This document shows positions 49,664-61,388 of a DNA stretch of 64,000 nt, in pieces. Source of the DNA: Lithospermum erythrorhizon (lineage: Eukaryota; Streptophyta; Magnoliopsida; Boraginales; Boraginaceae); the NCBI GenBank assembly GCA_019722365.1, contig JADFUC010001632.1, positions 1 through 64,000 on the forward strand. The letters are read 5' to 3'. Position 1 is the first letter of the stretch. Every line of letters starts with the position of its first letter. Below the pieces are notes generated by a model that saw only the letters and a program-made list of their open reading frames with translations, had not been told where the DNA came from and did not search any database. The position numbers and the translations under genes are program-made.

Positions 49664-50286
49664 TTACAAAGAAAATCTTCTATCAAATTCTTTAAAATGT
49701 GCTAAAATTACGTAAATTCTTAATAGTACTAAGCACACACATCTGGATTAGATAAGTTCTTAGATGAATTCGTTTAACCATTGATCTCCCGTCGTCTTAG
49801 ATTTGTCCTTTTAAGCGTGATTCATGGCATAAAACTGGCGTTGACACTTGTGGTTGCTAACGTAAGCAAAAGCTAACCCTTTGACTTATCTGGCGCACTC
49901 AAAGTGTTGCGACATTTGTTTTTCATGGGTTATGCCGGAAAGATTTGAAAGGCGCCATGACTCTTTGAAATGCGGATCACAACCGAACAACTGATATAAC
50001 TTTGAAGTTGATTGAGAATTACCATACTTTTTGAGTTCGGCGCCAGAAGTCTTTTTAGGATATATTGACCGTCCTCGTCAACTTATCCGCATTAAAGAAA
50101 GCTACAAATGGCCGATGCAGAAGGGCTCGAAGCGTCCAGCGTTGTAAAGTTCGGTGTTCTTCGTAGTCTGGCGTTAAATTTCTTTATAATTGTAAATCAC
50201 AATATTAAACAAATAATCATTCTTGTAATGATGTAAGTTGGATACAACTGGAAGATTGTCATCGTCGTTCTTTCCTTGGACATATA
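49664..50286 (-). pseudogene. hAT transposase, C-terminal part, resumed after the copia insertion
   Basis: The frame continues VQGKNDDDNLPVVSNLHHYKN (50,220-50,282), matching the family segment (I)YVARG..........NLHHYRVDLFY. Then LAFAYVSNHKCQRQFYAM (about 49,825-49,880) corresponds to LALILPVATASVERAFSAM, DQWLNEFI (about 49,765-49,790) to DQWLNDCL, and AHFKEFDRRFSL then stop (49,664-49,666) to the C-terminal QHFQNMKTRR block. These are the hAT dimerisation landmarks in order. The split point falls between DIIY in the upper part and VQGKN here. Confidence 0.85.
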
Positions 50287-50733
50287 GTGTAAGCATTATA
50301 CTATTATTTAGGATCTTTACAACTACAATTATATGTAAAATAATATATGATATCTGAAGCATCGGCTTAATCGTTATAAAGGTGCTTGATGAAGATGAAC
50401 TTTAGCTTCTTCGCTTTCTCTTACTACTCTGCTTAGATGCTTTTTTAGTTCTTTGTGCCTTAGATGGTGTAGACATGATGTCATAGGGGCATTTATATAG
50501 TAGTTGTAGTGACACGAGTCACAGGCTCTTAAAGATCGCCACTTAAATCATTTATTAAATTAATGAGGGAGAAGAGAGGGGTGCTAATAATACCAGCCCA
50601 ACTCTGATATTTAATGTATAATAACCGTCACGCTAAACTCTTAATAATAGGAATTAGCCTTTTTCGTTTTATATGGACCGTTAAATATATTAAATTAATA
50701 TAATAATCCTATGATCTCCAGCTTGGTCCATAT
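50287..50733 (-). repeat. Copia 3' LTR
   Basis: In plus orientation it runs TGTAAGCATTATACTATTATTTAGGATC ... TTGGTCCA. It matches 62,516-62,967 through TAAAGGTG.TTGATGAAGATGAACTTTAG, TATATAGTAGTTGTAGTG, GAGTCACAGGCTCTTAA, TTATTAAATTAATGAGGGAGAAGAGAGGGG and TTAAATATATTAAATTAATATAATAATC. Confidence 0.85.
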
Positions 50734-51119
50734 AATGATTTGATGATTCAAAGGAATTATAAGTGTCTTTTCGATGAATCAACAAAATTAATCGTATAAT
50801 TTGAACTAAACTAATTGGATCGTAAGCGATCATGAAATTTAATCGGCATGATTCCTTAGTATCACAAACCAATTTAATCGAGAATACTTTTTATTTGGGA
50901 AAGTCGTAGAGATTCTCAACTTTTTTGAGAAAATATTTCGTGTTGTCTCGATATAACCCGTTCGTATGCGTAACCGTAATATGAGAAAGCAAACTTTTAT
51001 CAAAGCGAGAAGCATAAACTTTAGTGAATTCATAAATGTCACTTTTATTTGAACAAAACCATTTTATACATATGTAAATATTCTTTCCGATTAAGCAGAG
51101 GCTTTTCTATAATACCCAC

Positions 51120-53038
51120 GTCCTTTACGTAGCGATGTAAGTCTTGGGAGTGGTAATTAAACTGATTAGCGGATCATTGCCATTAAGTTTGTACCCGATA
51201 TGCTCGATAGACACCTTTTGTTTCTACTGCTTCTTTGACGGATAAGTACTTTAGATCCGTATGTTTGGCACGCTTTCGATCGCATCATTTTTTAGAAGAA
51301 GGCGGTACGTAGAATTATCCCGCGATAAATTACCGGCGGGCAGGTATCTTTGTCGACGATTCCGAGTCTTGAGATAAAGTTCATGACCACGAAGTTTGAA
51401 TTGTTGCCTCGAAAGCATGCAATGAATTTTGCCTCCGTAAGTGGAGTAGCTATGGCGATTGTTTCCTTTTCCGTGATATAGCTCATAGGCCAATAAAAGC
51501 GTGTAGCCAAATGGGGATTTCCTTGAGTCAGCGTCTAGCGTGAATGCGAATCACGTAACCAGCTTACCGAGGCTATCCGACCTTTATAAGTAAGCATGTA
51601 GTCCTTGGTGCCTTGTAAATACCTAAGGACGCTAACGCGCTGACTTTCGATGAATTAAGATTTCGGGGTTCTTTGATATCGACCAAGCGTACAGCTGAAA
51701 GCTAATATCGGCGGTACATGTATGCATATGGGACTCCAGCCAGCAGTGCATAGGGAATATCTTTCATTCTTCTCGTTCCCAAATCATTTTTAGGACGATG
51801 GAACAAAGCGGGTGCTGTCCCTTTACGAATTGGAACAATTTCTAAAGAGCAACTTTTCCATTCTAAACCTCTGCAAAACTTTATTGATGTAAGCTTTCGC
51901 TGATAAGCCTAACTTATTTGTAGGATGCATGCGAATATTTGTCACAAATCCACATTATGATGCTTCGCGTATGTTTCATTTGGGAATTTATTGAGAGAGA
52001 AACTTAACACGTCGTGTAATAATCAGCTTGTCGTTAGCGGCCCAAAGAAAGAATGTCATCAATATATATGACTAAAATAAACTTACTCATTTGACCTTCA
52101 TGAAGATACTATCAGCCAATGGTGTTTTCTTCAAAGCCATATGATGTAATGGTATTTTTTTTTTTTTTAAGCGGACGTTGGGAAGCTTGTTTTAGTCCAT
52201 ATATCGACTTCTTTTAGCTTCTGCTTGCCAAACTTTTTCTTGCCCAATGATTACTTAAAAGCCAATGCAGTTGATCGTATAAACTTCTTCCACTAAGTCT
52301 CCGTTCAAAAGCGAGTTTTTCACATCCATTTGGTGAGAGCTTTCCCGGATCATAATGAGCTTGGCTAATGCCAAAACAATTCTTAAGAATCCTTGTAGAA
52401 AGCTGGGAGAAGGTTTTAACATGAGTCAACTTCGCGCCTTTCACGAGGTGAAACCTTTGACAACAAGTCGGCCTTGATTATAATATTGCCTTTAGAGTCT
52501 CGTTTGATTTTGAAGATCCATTCCTGACGACTGTTTTGAACCTTTAGGCAACTTCAGCCCCAAGTCCCGGAACTTTGTTGTAAATCCGTGATTTGACTCG
52601 TCTTTCATAGCGTTGAACCGTTTTACGAATTGTTACATTTCGTGGCTTGATTGAAAAGCGGATTAACTTTATCAATACTTAAGTCACATTCGTGTTCAAG
52701 TGAATAAACCACATAATCATCCGAAATAGCTGAATTAACGCTACGACGTAGACTTTTCTTGATGCTATTTCTTGTGGTTCGTTTTGACAACTAGTTCGTT
52801 AGTGGGGATTTCATTGATAGGGTCGATATTGATAGGTCCTTATGTGGGACACTATTTTGAGGGAGAGACACTTTGATGAGAAACATTAGATGTGTTATCC
52901 TTCATTTTCTCTTCAAAATTCTGGAGTTCGTGGTTCCCAATTTCGGCGGCATGGCCAGATTTCTCGATAAACCGTGCGTTACCCGGTCTGTTATCCTGTA
53001 CTATGGTTAGGACAATAGAATATGTACCACGCGACTTT
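51120..53038 (-). pseudogene. Copia reverse transcriptase and RNase H
   Basis: It resumes SRGYIFYCPNHSTR (about 52,995-53,035), the segment that follows integrase in copia polyproteins. RT landmarks: LPKGSK (about 52,545), a KARLV-like block, QMDVK..LLNGDL (about 52,300-52,340) and YIDD at 52,055-52,066 (usual YVDD, conservative change). RNase H landmarks: ATPLTEAKFIACF (about 51,405-51,440), FISRLGIVDKDT (about 51,350-51,385) and YRDNST-like residues (about 51,310), ending in a KYLSVKEAV block (about 51,220-51,250). Multiple frameshifts are present. Confidence 0.85.
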
Positions 53039-53040
53039 TC

Positions 53041-55645
53041 TTATAACGACCACTTCCAGTCGGCCGCCTAGTGAGAGTCATTAAAATCGAACACGGTCGC
53101 GAACCGGCCGGACGACTCGGTTTAAAACACAATTAGATTTCATCCAATGTGATCCACCGATTAAGTTTCCCAATCAAAAGCAGTTTTTTTAAAATTTATA
53201 ATCCGTGGTACGTCAGCTTGACCAAACCATAAATATATATACCTGTGGCTTGCATATCCCAAAATAAAGTAATGCCCGGCGAGCTACAACGAGATGTCGA
53301 TCTTTATCCACGAATACAAATAAACAACGGCCAGAGCAAGGCTAAAGTTTCGAAAAAGGAAAATACAATCAAAAGCAGGTTGACAACAGCGTAATCCAAT
53401 TTGTGAGGATTCTACGCCACCCGATGCTCGCTTTAGCCACTCGGAGCAAAACTCTCAAACAACCTCTTGGCTCAATGCCGCTGTCGACGCGAAAGCGCGA
53501 ATGAAATCTTTGCTTGATGTGAAGGGTTGTAGCGCGAGGGAACTAGTGAAGCTTAATACGAGGGGTGAGACTTGCCATGCGAACGAGGCCGATCAATAAT
53601 ATAATAGTCAAATATGAATAAAATACATATATATCCAAGACTCTTATAAAAGGTCATACAACATGATTCCTGAGGAAAACTTCCGGGCATAATACATGGA
53701 GATATAATAGAAGGTCTCGGCAGCCCAGCGCGATTCGGAAAGAAATCAATAGACTCAACAACGACTAAAACTTCACAGTCGTGAGCCTCACATCTACCGT
53801 ATCCACGGCGGTATACATCCTACAATGCGCATATACTCAATCCCGTCTACTACTTGAGGAATGGGCCGAATCAATGATCACCCAGCGCTTATACGCGGTA
53901 TAAAAGGCCAAAGCAGCAGCTTATCTACGCGAAGTATAAGACACGCGCTTATACACAAAGTATAAGGCGCGTCAGCGCTCATCGCTAAGTCAAAGAGGCT
54001 TTTTGTCTTATACACTAAGTATAAGGCGCACCGCTTATACTGCTTCAAGTATAAGGCACACCGCGCTTATACCACTTAAGTATAAGGCACACACCACTGC
54101 TCTGAGTAAGTATAAGGCACATATCAAATCATGTATCACGCAAGGAAGGAGAGTCGCTTTAACCACAATCATCGACATAGGTCAAATCACGTGCTCGAGT
54201 CTTTCCAGAGTCATACGTAACTCACAACCATCGCCTCTCGATAACCGGCTACTCTGCTCCCGAAACAATATCAGCATCTGGCTAAAAAATCTCACAATCG
54301 TAAGTCAAACACAATCGCCGACAAAGGCCCGCGAAATCATAAGTGCCCGGCAAAGGCCCGCGAGAAATCGAGAAATATAAGTTGCCAGGAGTTCAAGCTA
54401 TTACTTACCTCGAAGCAATCTTGGCGCCCGCAGGGAATATAATCCCACATAATCATATCATAATAACATGTATATCATTACTCACATAATCATATCATGA
54501 TAACATGTTCACACAATTTAGTAAGTATGTAAAAATGCGCCCGTGAGACAGTACTACCGCCTCACGCTAGTACATGAGGCAACCCGCGAAAAACAATCAC
54601 GATAGCGCCTTTGTCCACGATCGACGCCTAAACAAACACCGAGAGAAAGTATATAATCAGAGACTGCCTCTTATGCAGTACAGAAGATACATAACTTGAC
54701 TCTTAGAGAACTATCTAGCGATCCCAACATGGCCCGGATAAAGCTATCCGAATTATAATCCCGTCGGACACAGCAATCGATCCCCGCTAAAAATTCCATC
54801 TTATCGGCTTTATCATTTACAAAATCAACTTATAAGTCATTCTAGTTAATCGGCAGTTCCATAATTAACAACTATGCTCGGAAATATCAATTATAACTCA
54901 TGCAGGGAATTAACACTTTTCAACACTAGCGCGCTAATCAATTTTAAATCACCCGATTTGTATCGCGATAAGCCTTGATGATAAAGGTCCCAATGTAACC
55001 TCCACACATTTAAAGTCTTAGAAAAATATCAGCAGCGTCGGCGCAAAAGTCAACGCGTAGTAACATGTCCGCCGAACGACACCACAAATCAACGCCGCTT
55101 CGTCACAGAACTTAAGCAACTAAGATTCATCATAAAATTGAATTATGGAAAAGTCAACTAAAAGTCAACTAATAATAAAACCCAAGAAATATCTCGAAGA
55201 CTTGAAATTTCTTACACCTTAACTCGAGAAGAGAATGATGGGGGAAAGATCTTTCTGACGATCTTGAGTTTGGCGACAATCGAAGAGAAATGGAAAATGA
55301 AAATTTTTTAAGGGGGGAGGGGGTGAATAATCGGCGAACCATGAAGAAGAATCGATGAAGTGTTTGATAATGATGATGTGGAAGATAAGCATGACTAGAT
55401 ATTTAAAAACTTCGAGTCCGTTCGGTTTTCGGTTAATTTACCTTACTTATCGTATTTAAATCTCAACGAACCGATTTCAAAGATAAAATTTTCCATGGAA
55501 AAAACTACTAAATTATAAATGTAATTCGGCTAAAAAATTTCTGAGAAATAATATTATCGTCGAGATTATTTATCTTATCCCCGAGATTACATGCTTAAAT
55601 AGAAAATTTAAATTTTTTTTTAAAGTAACGGGTTATTAAATTCTA
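53041..55645 (+). repeat. Large LTR copy 3, solo, inserted in copia pol
   Basis: It begins TTATAACGACCACTTCCAGTCGGCCGCC and ends TAACGGGTTATTA. It shares all landmarks of copies 1 and 2. The copia coding sequence is uninterrupted on either side of it, so it is a clean insertion. Flanking pentamers TTTTC (before) and AATTC (after) may be a damaged target duplication. At 2.6 kb it is the longest of the three copies, partly through a longer minisatellite. Confidence 0.8.
53885..54125. repeat. Minisatellite in LTR copy 3
   Basis: About eight to nine units of 25-30 bp contain CTTATACAC.AAGTATAAGGC.CA. It is the same motif as 23,715-23,850 with roughly double the units. Confidence 0.8.
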
Positions 55646-55649
55646 GCAT

Positions 55650-56520
55650 GCAGATAAAATTACGAGAAGATAGTTCTTGAATCGGCTTCTTTTCATATGG
55701 ATTATATATTCTTATACGCTTTTAATGACCGAACAACGTATGTTTAAGCCCAGGTTTCCTTTTTGTCCACAATTCATAAGAGGTTTTGTGAGCGGCACTA
55801 GCACAGGAACCTGTTAAAACCAATATCTGCGGCCGATCTTTAATGAATATATCACAAAGATAAAGGTACATTGCTATTACTTAACATATCGCTTACGTTT
55901 CTATTAAGTCACGATTCGCGCTTTCGGTACCGTTTGTTGTGGTGTACCGGGCATAGTATCTGTGCGCTGTCTCGACTTTCAAGAAAGTTTGCAAATGGAC
56001 GAAGAAATTGTCCACTTTCGTTGTATTTACCATAATTCTCCTTTCTATCGATCTCGCAGCACTTTGCTTTTGTATCACTTGCTTTTCTACGCCGTGAATG
56101 CTTCAAGAATGTTCCTTTGAATGAGACTTTTCATGCAATAGATATACATATCCATAACGTGAGTAATCATCCAATAAAAGGTATTGAAATGCTTTTGAAC
56201 TCCAAGATGGAGCCGAATGGACCCATGGCTCTCGGTGTGTATCGATTGAGAAGTTTTGTGCCTTCTTTGTGGTACCGCTTTTCGTTGTATTGTGTTTTGG
56301 TTTGTTTACTGCTTATTTAATACAATCAGCATAAATTTAGGTGTAAAATTCAATTGAGGAAGGATTTGGCACAGCTTGACTTTCGACATCGCTTTTCTTT
56401 GAATATATGACCAATCTTTGATGCCGCCAAAGAAAGCGAGGATTATTATCTTGTGCCTTCACGCGTTTGCTACAACCAGCATGTTGACGATTAAACAAAA
56501 GACTCCACAAATTGTATCAA
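55650..56520 (-). pseudogene. Copia GAG-pre-integrase and integrase
   Basis: GAG-pre-integrase: an RFLWRHQRL block (about 56,425) stands where LLWHKRLGHI is expected, followed by DCIK (about 56,325). Integrase core: GKYNESGQFLRPFANFLESR (about 55,970-56,035; family GGEYYGKY.ESGQ..GPFA.FL), then a PQQNG-like site. The C-terminal part reads ELWTGRKPGL and YNPYEKKPIQ after frame drift (about 55,690-55,790). The frame stops at 55,650, where the solo LTR starts, and continues at about 53,035. Confidence 0.8.
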
Positions 56521-57059
56521 GATTAAAAGCTTGATACAAACCATTTGATAATGTGCATGACCATAATAATACTTATTAAACAAAGAAAATATCACAGTTT
56601 TCAAACTTGACTGGTAAACATAGACTTCGTCGACTTCCCAGCCCGAAACAAGATTTACGGCCTGTCCGGGAACATAAAGACATTTTTCAGATCTAGATGA
56701 CAGCGATTATCCAAGATCAATACGTATGTCCAATTCCTTGTTGTGCGCCGTCGCATTCTCGTGAACAAGTACTTTAGGTTCTTTTTTATGGGTTGGATTG
56801 AAAAAGAAATCACAGTAACATGAGAAACATGAGTAGTTGCACGGAATCTAACCACGAATGATGATAGGAACTACAATAATGTTTGATTCAAAACAAAGCG
56901 AGAAAATAGCAAGTACACTTTTTTCGAGACAATTCTACTTTCTTTTCAAGGCCAATCCTTGCTTGAAGTGTCAATCTTTTTACGAAGCCAACACTTGATC
57001 TCCTTTCGACTTGACCTGCGTTAACTTTCATGATGGTTTTGTCATTCTTTGAGTTTTGT

Positions 57060-57800
57060 CCTTCCTTTTGATAGTTTTGCTTTTAGTTTAGCCTTCTTCT
57101 TCTTTAATTTCGCCCAAATGGACAGTGAGATGGATAGAGTGATCTTTCATTTTCTTCAACCTTTCTTCCTCTTGAATTAACATGGCCTTAATTTCTTGAA
57201 AGTTCGAGTTTTCCTTTAGAGTGTTATAGTTCACTTGGAACTGGCCAAATTCAGGTGGAAGTGAGTTGATGATAAATTGGACCAAAATATTTCGGTTCCA
57301 TCTTCATGATCATAACACTACGCTTTGTTATTAGACATCTTTAGTCAGCATGTGATCGTAGATGAAGTTTTGGGCAATCCAAACTTAATGTTAGATTGCT
57401 CACTCGTGAGACTTCCCTTAAATGGACTTATCAGCCCGATCTCGATTGAGAGTACTCTTTTAGCTTTCATGAGAAATTCCTTGCGTTATCGGTTTAGGCA
57501 TGGATGAGCAACATTTTTTCGGCCATTAAAATCGTATAAATCAAATTATTAAGCTTTGTTAGGCGTTCCCAAGAGATTCATAAAGATTGATTAGATCTTG
57601 GGTACTAGTGTCGATGATGTCGGCGAGGAATATGAGTGCGATACTATTGCACCCGTCGGATACATTACTCCAAGATAAAAATAGATTTGTTCGGACCATT
57701 CATCATAGTTCAGACCATTGAATTTGATCATGGAATTTTCTAAAGAAAATAAATTTGTAGAAAGCTGCAAACATGATTCAAACTTGTATATTAACACTTT
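57060..57800 (-). pseudogene. Copia gag
   Basis: KFNGLNYDEWSEQIYFYLGVM (57,655-57,725) matches the gag N-terminal (F)NG.NY..WS..... LGV pattern. VQFIINSLPPEFGQFQVNYN then QEEERLKK (57,150-57,285) match the UBN2 gag segment (ILNSLPP.F..F...YN...... EEERL). A frameshift separates the two blocks. The usual CCHC zinc knuckle is not identifiable downstream. Confidence 0.85.
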
Positions 57801-58009
57801 GAGTTACTATAATAGATTCAAACTATACAAACTTTAATAACATATATAAGTTCACCTTTGGATAATAAACATATCAACTAAGTATGTTTATTAATAATTT
57901 TAATCATATGCAAAAGTTTACACGTAGGCATAATGATAATGAGTTCAAATGTACATGTTAAGAAATAATATAATCATGTACAATCGATAATATGTCTAAT
58001 TAACCCCGA

Positions 58010-58450
58010 TAAGCTGGTACTTTGGTGACTATGGCTTCGAGCATATTACACATTTTATTTTCAATATAATAGATATAATGTCTATTTAACCATTAGTTTG
58101 GCCAACTTTGGTGACTAGCCAGCTTGATTTGATAGACAGCTTTAATAATACCTCGAAATATAACATGAAATTAATTATCTGTTAATCATTTATCTTAGCT
58201 TTGGTGATAACAAGCATTACAAAAATAGATAATTTTAATTTACCATAATTTCATATTAGATGTAACTATTAAAAGTTGAGATAAAATATTAATTTCACAA
58301 CGCGTTTAGCTAGGCATTTTGGTGGTAACAAACATTTTAAAGTAAATAAATATTGTTAAGCTATCGTATCTCAACCGGTTGCGTAATTATGTAATATGAG
58401 ATAAAAAAAATATTTAGACATTTAGCTAGGCCACTTTGGTGACTATGAAG
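58010..58450. repeat. Tandem repeats in the copia leader
   Basis: Five occurrences of (A)CTTTGGTGACTA-like cores are found at about 58,019, 58,105, 58,199, 58,316 and 58,433, spaced 86, 94, 117 and 117 bp, each next to AGCTAGGC/AGCT words. They lie upstream of gag on the copia minus strand, i.e. in its 5' leader. Confidence 0.65.
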
Positions 58451-58928
58451 CTTCGCTTAATAATAGATGTCTTGGATTATCTCGAAATATTTGTATCAAA
58501 ATAACTTTAATATGTTTTACACATTTCTTTTTCATCATATATCAAATCCGTGACATTCATTTATAAAAGAAACTATGTGAAACAATAAAAACATGTGTAT
58601 ATCTAATATTGCATATTTACTTTATCAAATAATTGTCCAACATATATATATATTTATTATGTCATATATTACAATAACATTGAAAAATATACATGGTCCA
58701 AAATGACTTCAATTTATTTAGCAAATATTAGGCGGAAGCGATAAGATAATTCACTATTCATTAAATTTGATGTATAAAATTATATAAAAAAAATCTCGTC
58801 ATAATCTAACAATAGGATGAAGGATTTTTTACGTTTATCAAATCGAAAGAGATTGTTGGGTGTAGTCGAGGCTACGTACTCGTAAACCATGTGCCATAAC
58901 CACGTAAGTTCATTTCATTTTAGTAGAA

Positions 58929-59474
58929 TGTTAGGATTTAAGACGTAAATCACTTCAGGAGTTGGCTTAATCGATAAAAGCAGCAATTTAAGTGCGGAAA
59001 TAAACGGACACAAGAATTTTATACGAGGTTCCTTAATGTGAAAGATGCGTCTGTTCTTTTAGCTGCGGGGAATCCGCTAATAAATCGGAAGATCGTTCTG
59101 AGTCCTCTGTATTTATAATCTATGTTGAGTATTTTCTTATATACGAAAATCTCAACCACAAAACTCTATCAAGAACAAGATAAACTCTACAAGTTAACCG
59201 ACAACAAAAGCCCATATTCTTGATAATATTAAAAGGCTGTCTTATTAGGATGAATTTTCACATTACATGTATTTGTGTGATACAAATAAAACTGTGAAAT
59301 CATCCTATATTTATGAAGCTAACAAAACCTGAAAGACTATGTCTTTTTTTTTTTGGAGCTCAAAGTCTTAGCTGCCTAAAAATAAAAGCACTGCAATTTA
59401 AAGAGATATATCTAGTTAGACTCAGGTGGGAAATAATTAGAGCCAAAACCGTCTGAAATTAGATGCTTGATTCA
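58929..59474. repeat. LTR (left) of the nested non-coding element
   Basis: Runs from TGTTAGGATT to about GATTCA. It is the uninterrupted version of the 61,389-62,210 LTR, and its GTTGAGTATTTTCTTATAT segment (59,123-59,141) shows the empty site of the 5S-like insertion in its partner. Confidence 0.75.
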
Positions 59475-61388
59475 GCCAATCTCCCGGCTTGAAGACAAAT
59501 TTCGGTCATGCGTCTTGGCCAGTGCTGGCCTTCCCGAGTTCATCATCCGCGAACTCCCCCGAAGGCGATCCCGACTTCGGTACCTTCTTTTCCCGTTCCC
59601 AGAACATCCTGAATAGCTGCCCAACTTGACTAAAGAGAATCTAGAATAGCCATTACTTACCCGTTGAACTTTCCTACATTCAGGACAATCACCATGCTCT
59701 GCCTTTGCCTTCTTGATCTTCATGATCTTGACCCGGGCACCTTGGAAAACCTCCAAGTTTGATTGGTAAATGATGAATTTCTCTTACACTTCCCGTTCCA
59801 CGTCGGCGACTTCCACCCGATCTAATTAGGTGACCTCGATGTTTAGTCGAGAACATCTTTCAACAGTTAGCAAAGAATCAAGAGGTTGAGAATACCTCTC
59901 ACCGCGACTTTGAAACACGCTCGCTAACTCAGATGATTAAATGCGACGCATAACCCGGTTGCGTCGCTTCCCCCGAGTTCGCCTTGACCACCGAACTTCA
60001 TCGCCCAAGCAGTAATACGTTACATCGGTGGGAGTATGCTTTTCGCTTGATGCATCTTCATTTCTTGGCGACTCACGAGAATCTCCGAGAGCCTACCGGC
60101 AGCATCCGAACGAGGAATTTCTGGCAACCAGTCTTCCCATCTTCGTAAAGCTCCCGTGTCGAATCTCGCATTAACTCTCTGCGCCCCGGATCCTCTCTTG
60201 TCCTACTCACGAGAACCGTCCGATTCAAATGCGTGCGACTTACGCCCTTTTGCTATTACCATTTGCTCCCGAACAACCTTCAGGTTAAATGCTTGAGAAA
60301 GTAGTTCGATAACCGTCGCCGTCAATTTGACTACTGAAAATAAACTATTCCCACCAATTTCGAACGTGCCGCGCTTTGTCGGTTTCGAAGAACCGTTCGA
60401 CAACTTGATTGGCATGCCATTACTACGTCAGTATTCACCGTCGTAGATGAAACGATCGCCAATTCGAGAAACATAATTCACCATTCACGTCTACGTAAAT
60501 GCGATGAAAAGCTCGAATCTCGCATCGAGGAATCAGCCCAGGCGTTCCGCAGATAAAACCAAAGCCTCGAATAATCGCTCGTATGGCATGAGCATCGCCG
60601 TTAGGCTTTTGCGGTGCCTCTTCGTATGACCCGTCTTGCCCTGACCCAACCACGCAAGATAAAATTATACACTGCGGCGATGCCACGGTATTTCCCGAAA
60701 ACCTGCATGCCGTTCTTCACTCTTCTACATGTCACGGAACCGCCTTGCATGGCTTACATGAAGCTTGCGTACCTCCTCCCGAGGAGCGGATGCGATTACG
60801 CAACCGCAGCAAGTTCGCCTTGTTAGTACTGCGAATTGCTTGGCTTAGCCGCCTCGTTGAACCACGACTTTCGGGTAAGCGAAGCTAACAAAAATGGGGC
60901 CTTGCGTACCGTAAATCGACATTAACATCTACTTAGTAAATAGTTGATTAATAATGCTATTGAAATCATTAAGATTAATGCCGTATGGGTGTACTTTCGA
61001 CATCTTAAGGTGAAAGCTTGATTTTTTTATGAGAAATCACGCTTTGTGTTGTAGAAAGGTTTTCATCCACCGGATCGAATAAAGCCCCATTATTACTTTG
61101 TGGTGGTCTCGCCCCTTAGCGTTAGCAACTACGTTCCTTGACAAACAAAGGTCGATCACACCAGACATATCTGTCGATTCCGTCCGTTCGTCACCGTCCG
61201 TGGCTGCCGAGGGAACTTGCTCACAGTGGTTTGTTCGAACCTTTCCGTCTGAGATAATCCTCATACGCATCTTCCCGATGTGGAAAAATCGATTCCATCG
61301 AATTTCTCTGGCGTAATGTCCGCAATTCATAAGCTTAGGCCATTGATTCTTAAACTGCGCGGCAATGCGACCTTGACTCGTCTGCGAT
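59475..61388. other. Interior of the nested non-coding element
   Basis: About 1.9 kb with G+C higher than the surrounding LTRs. Open frames of up to 97 codons on both strands lack retroviral motifs. No tRNA primer site or polypurine tract stands out. Confidence 0.5.

Noticed and set aside
53885..54125. Regular 25-30-bp repeats that superficially resemble a CRISPR array
   Set aside because: This is a plant LTR; units are degenerate and contiguous, without unique spacers of constant length.
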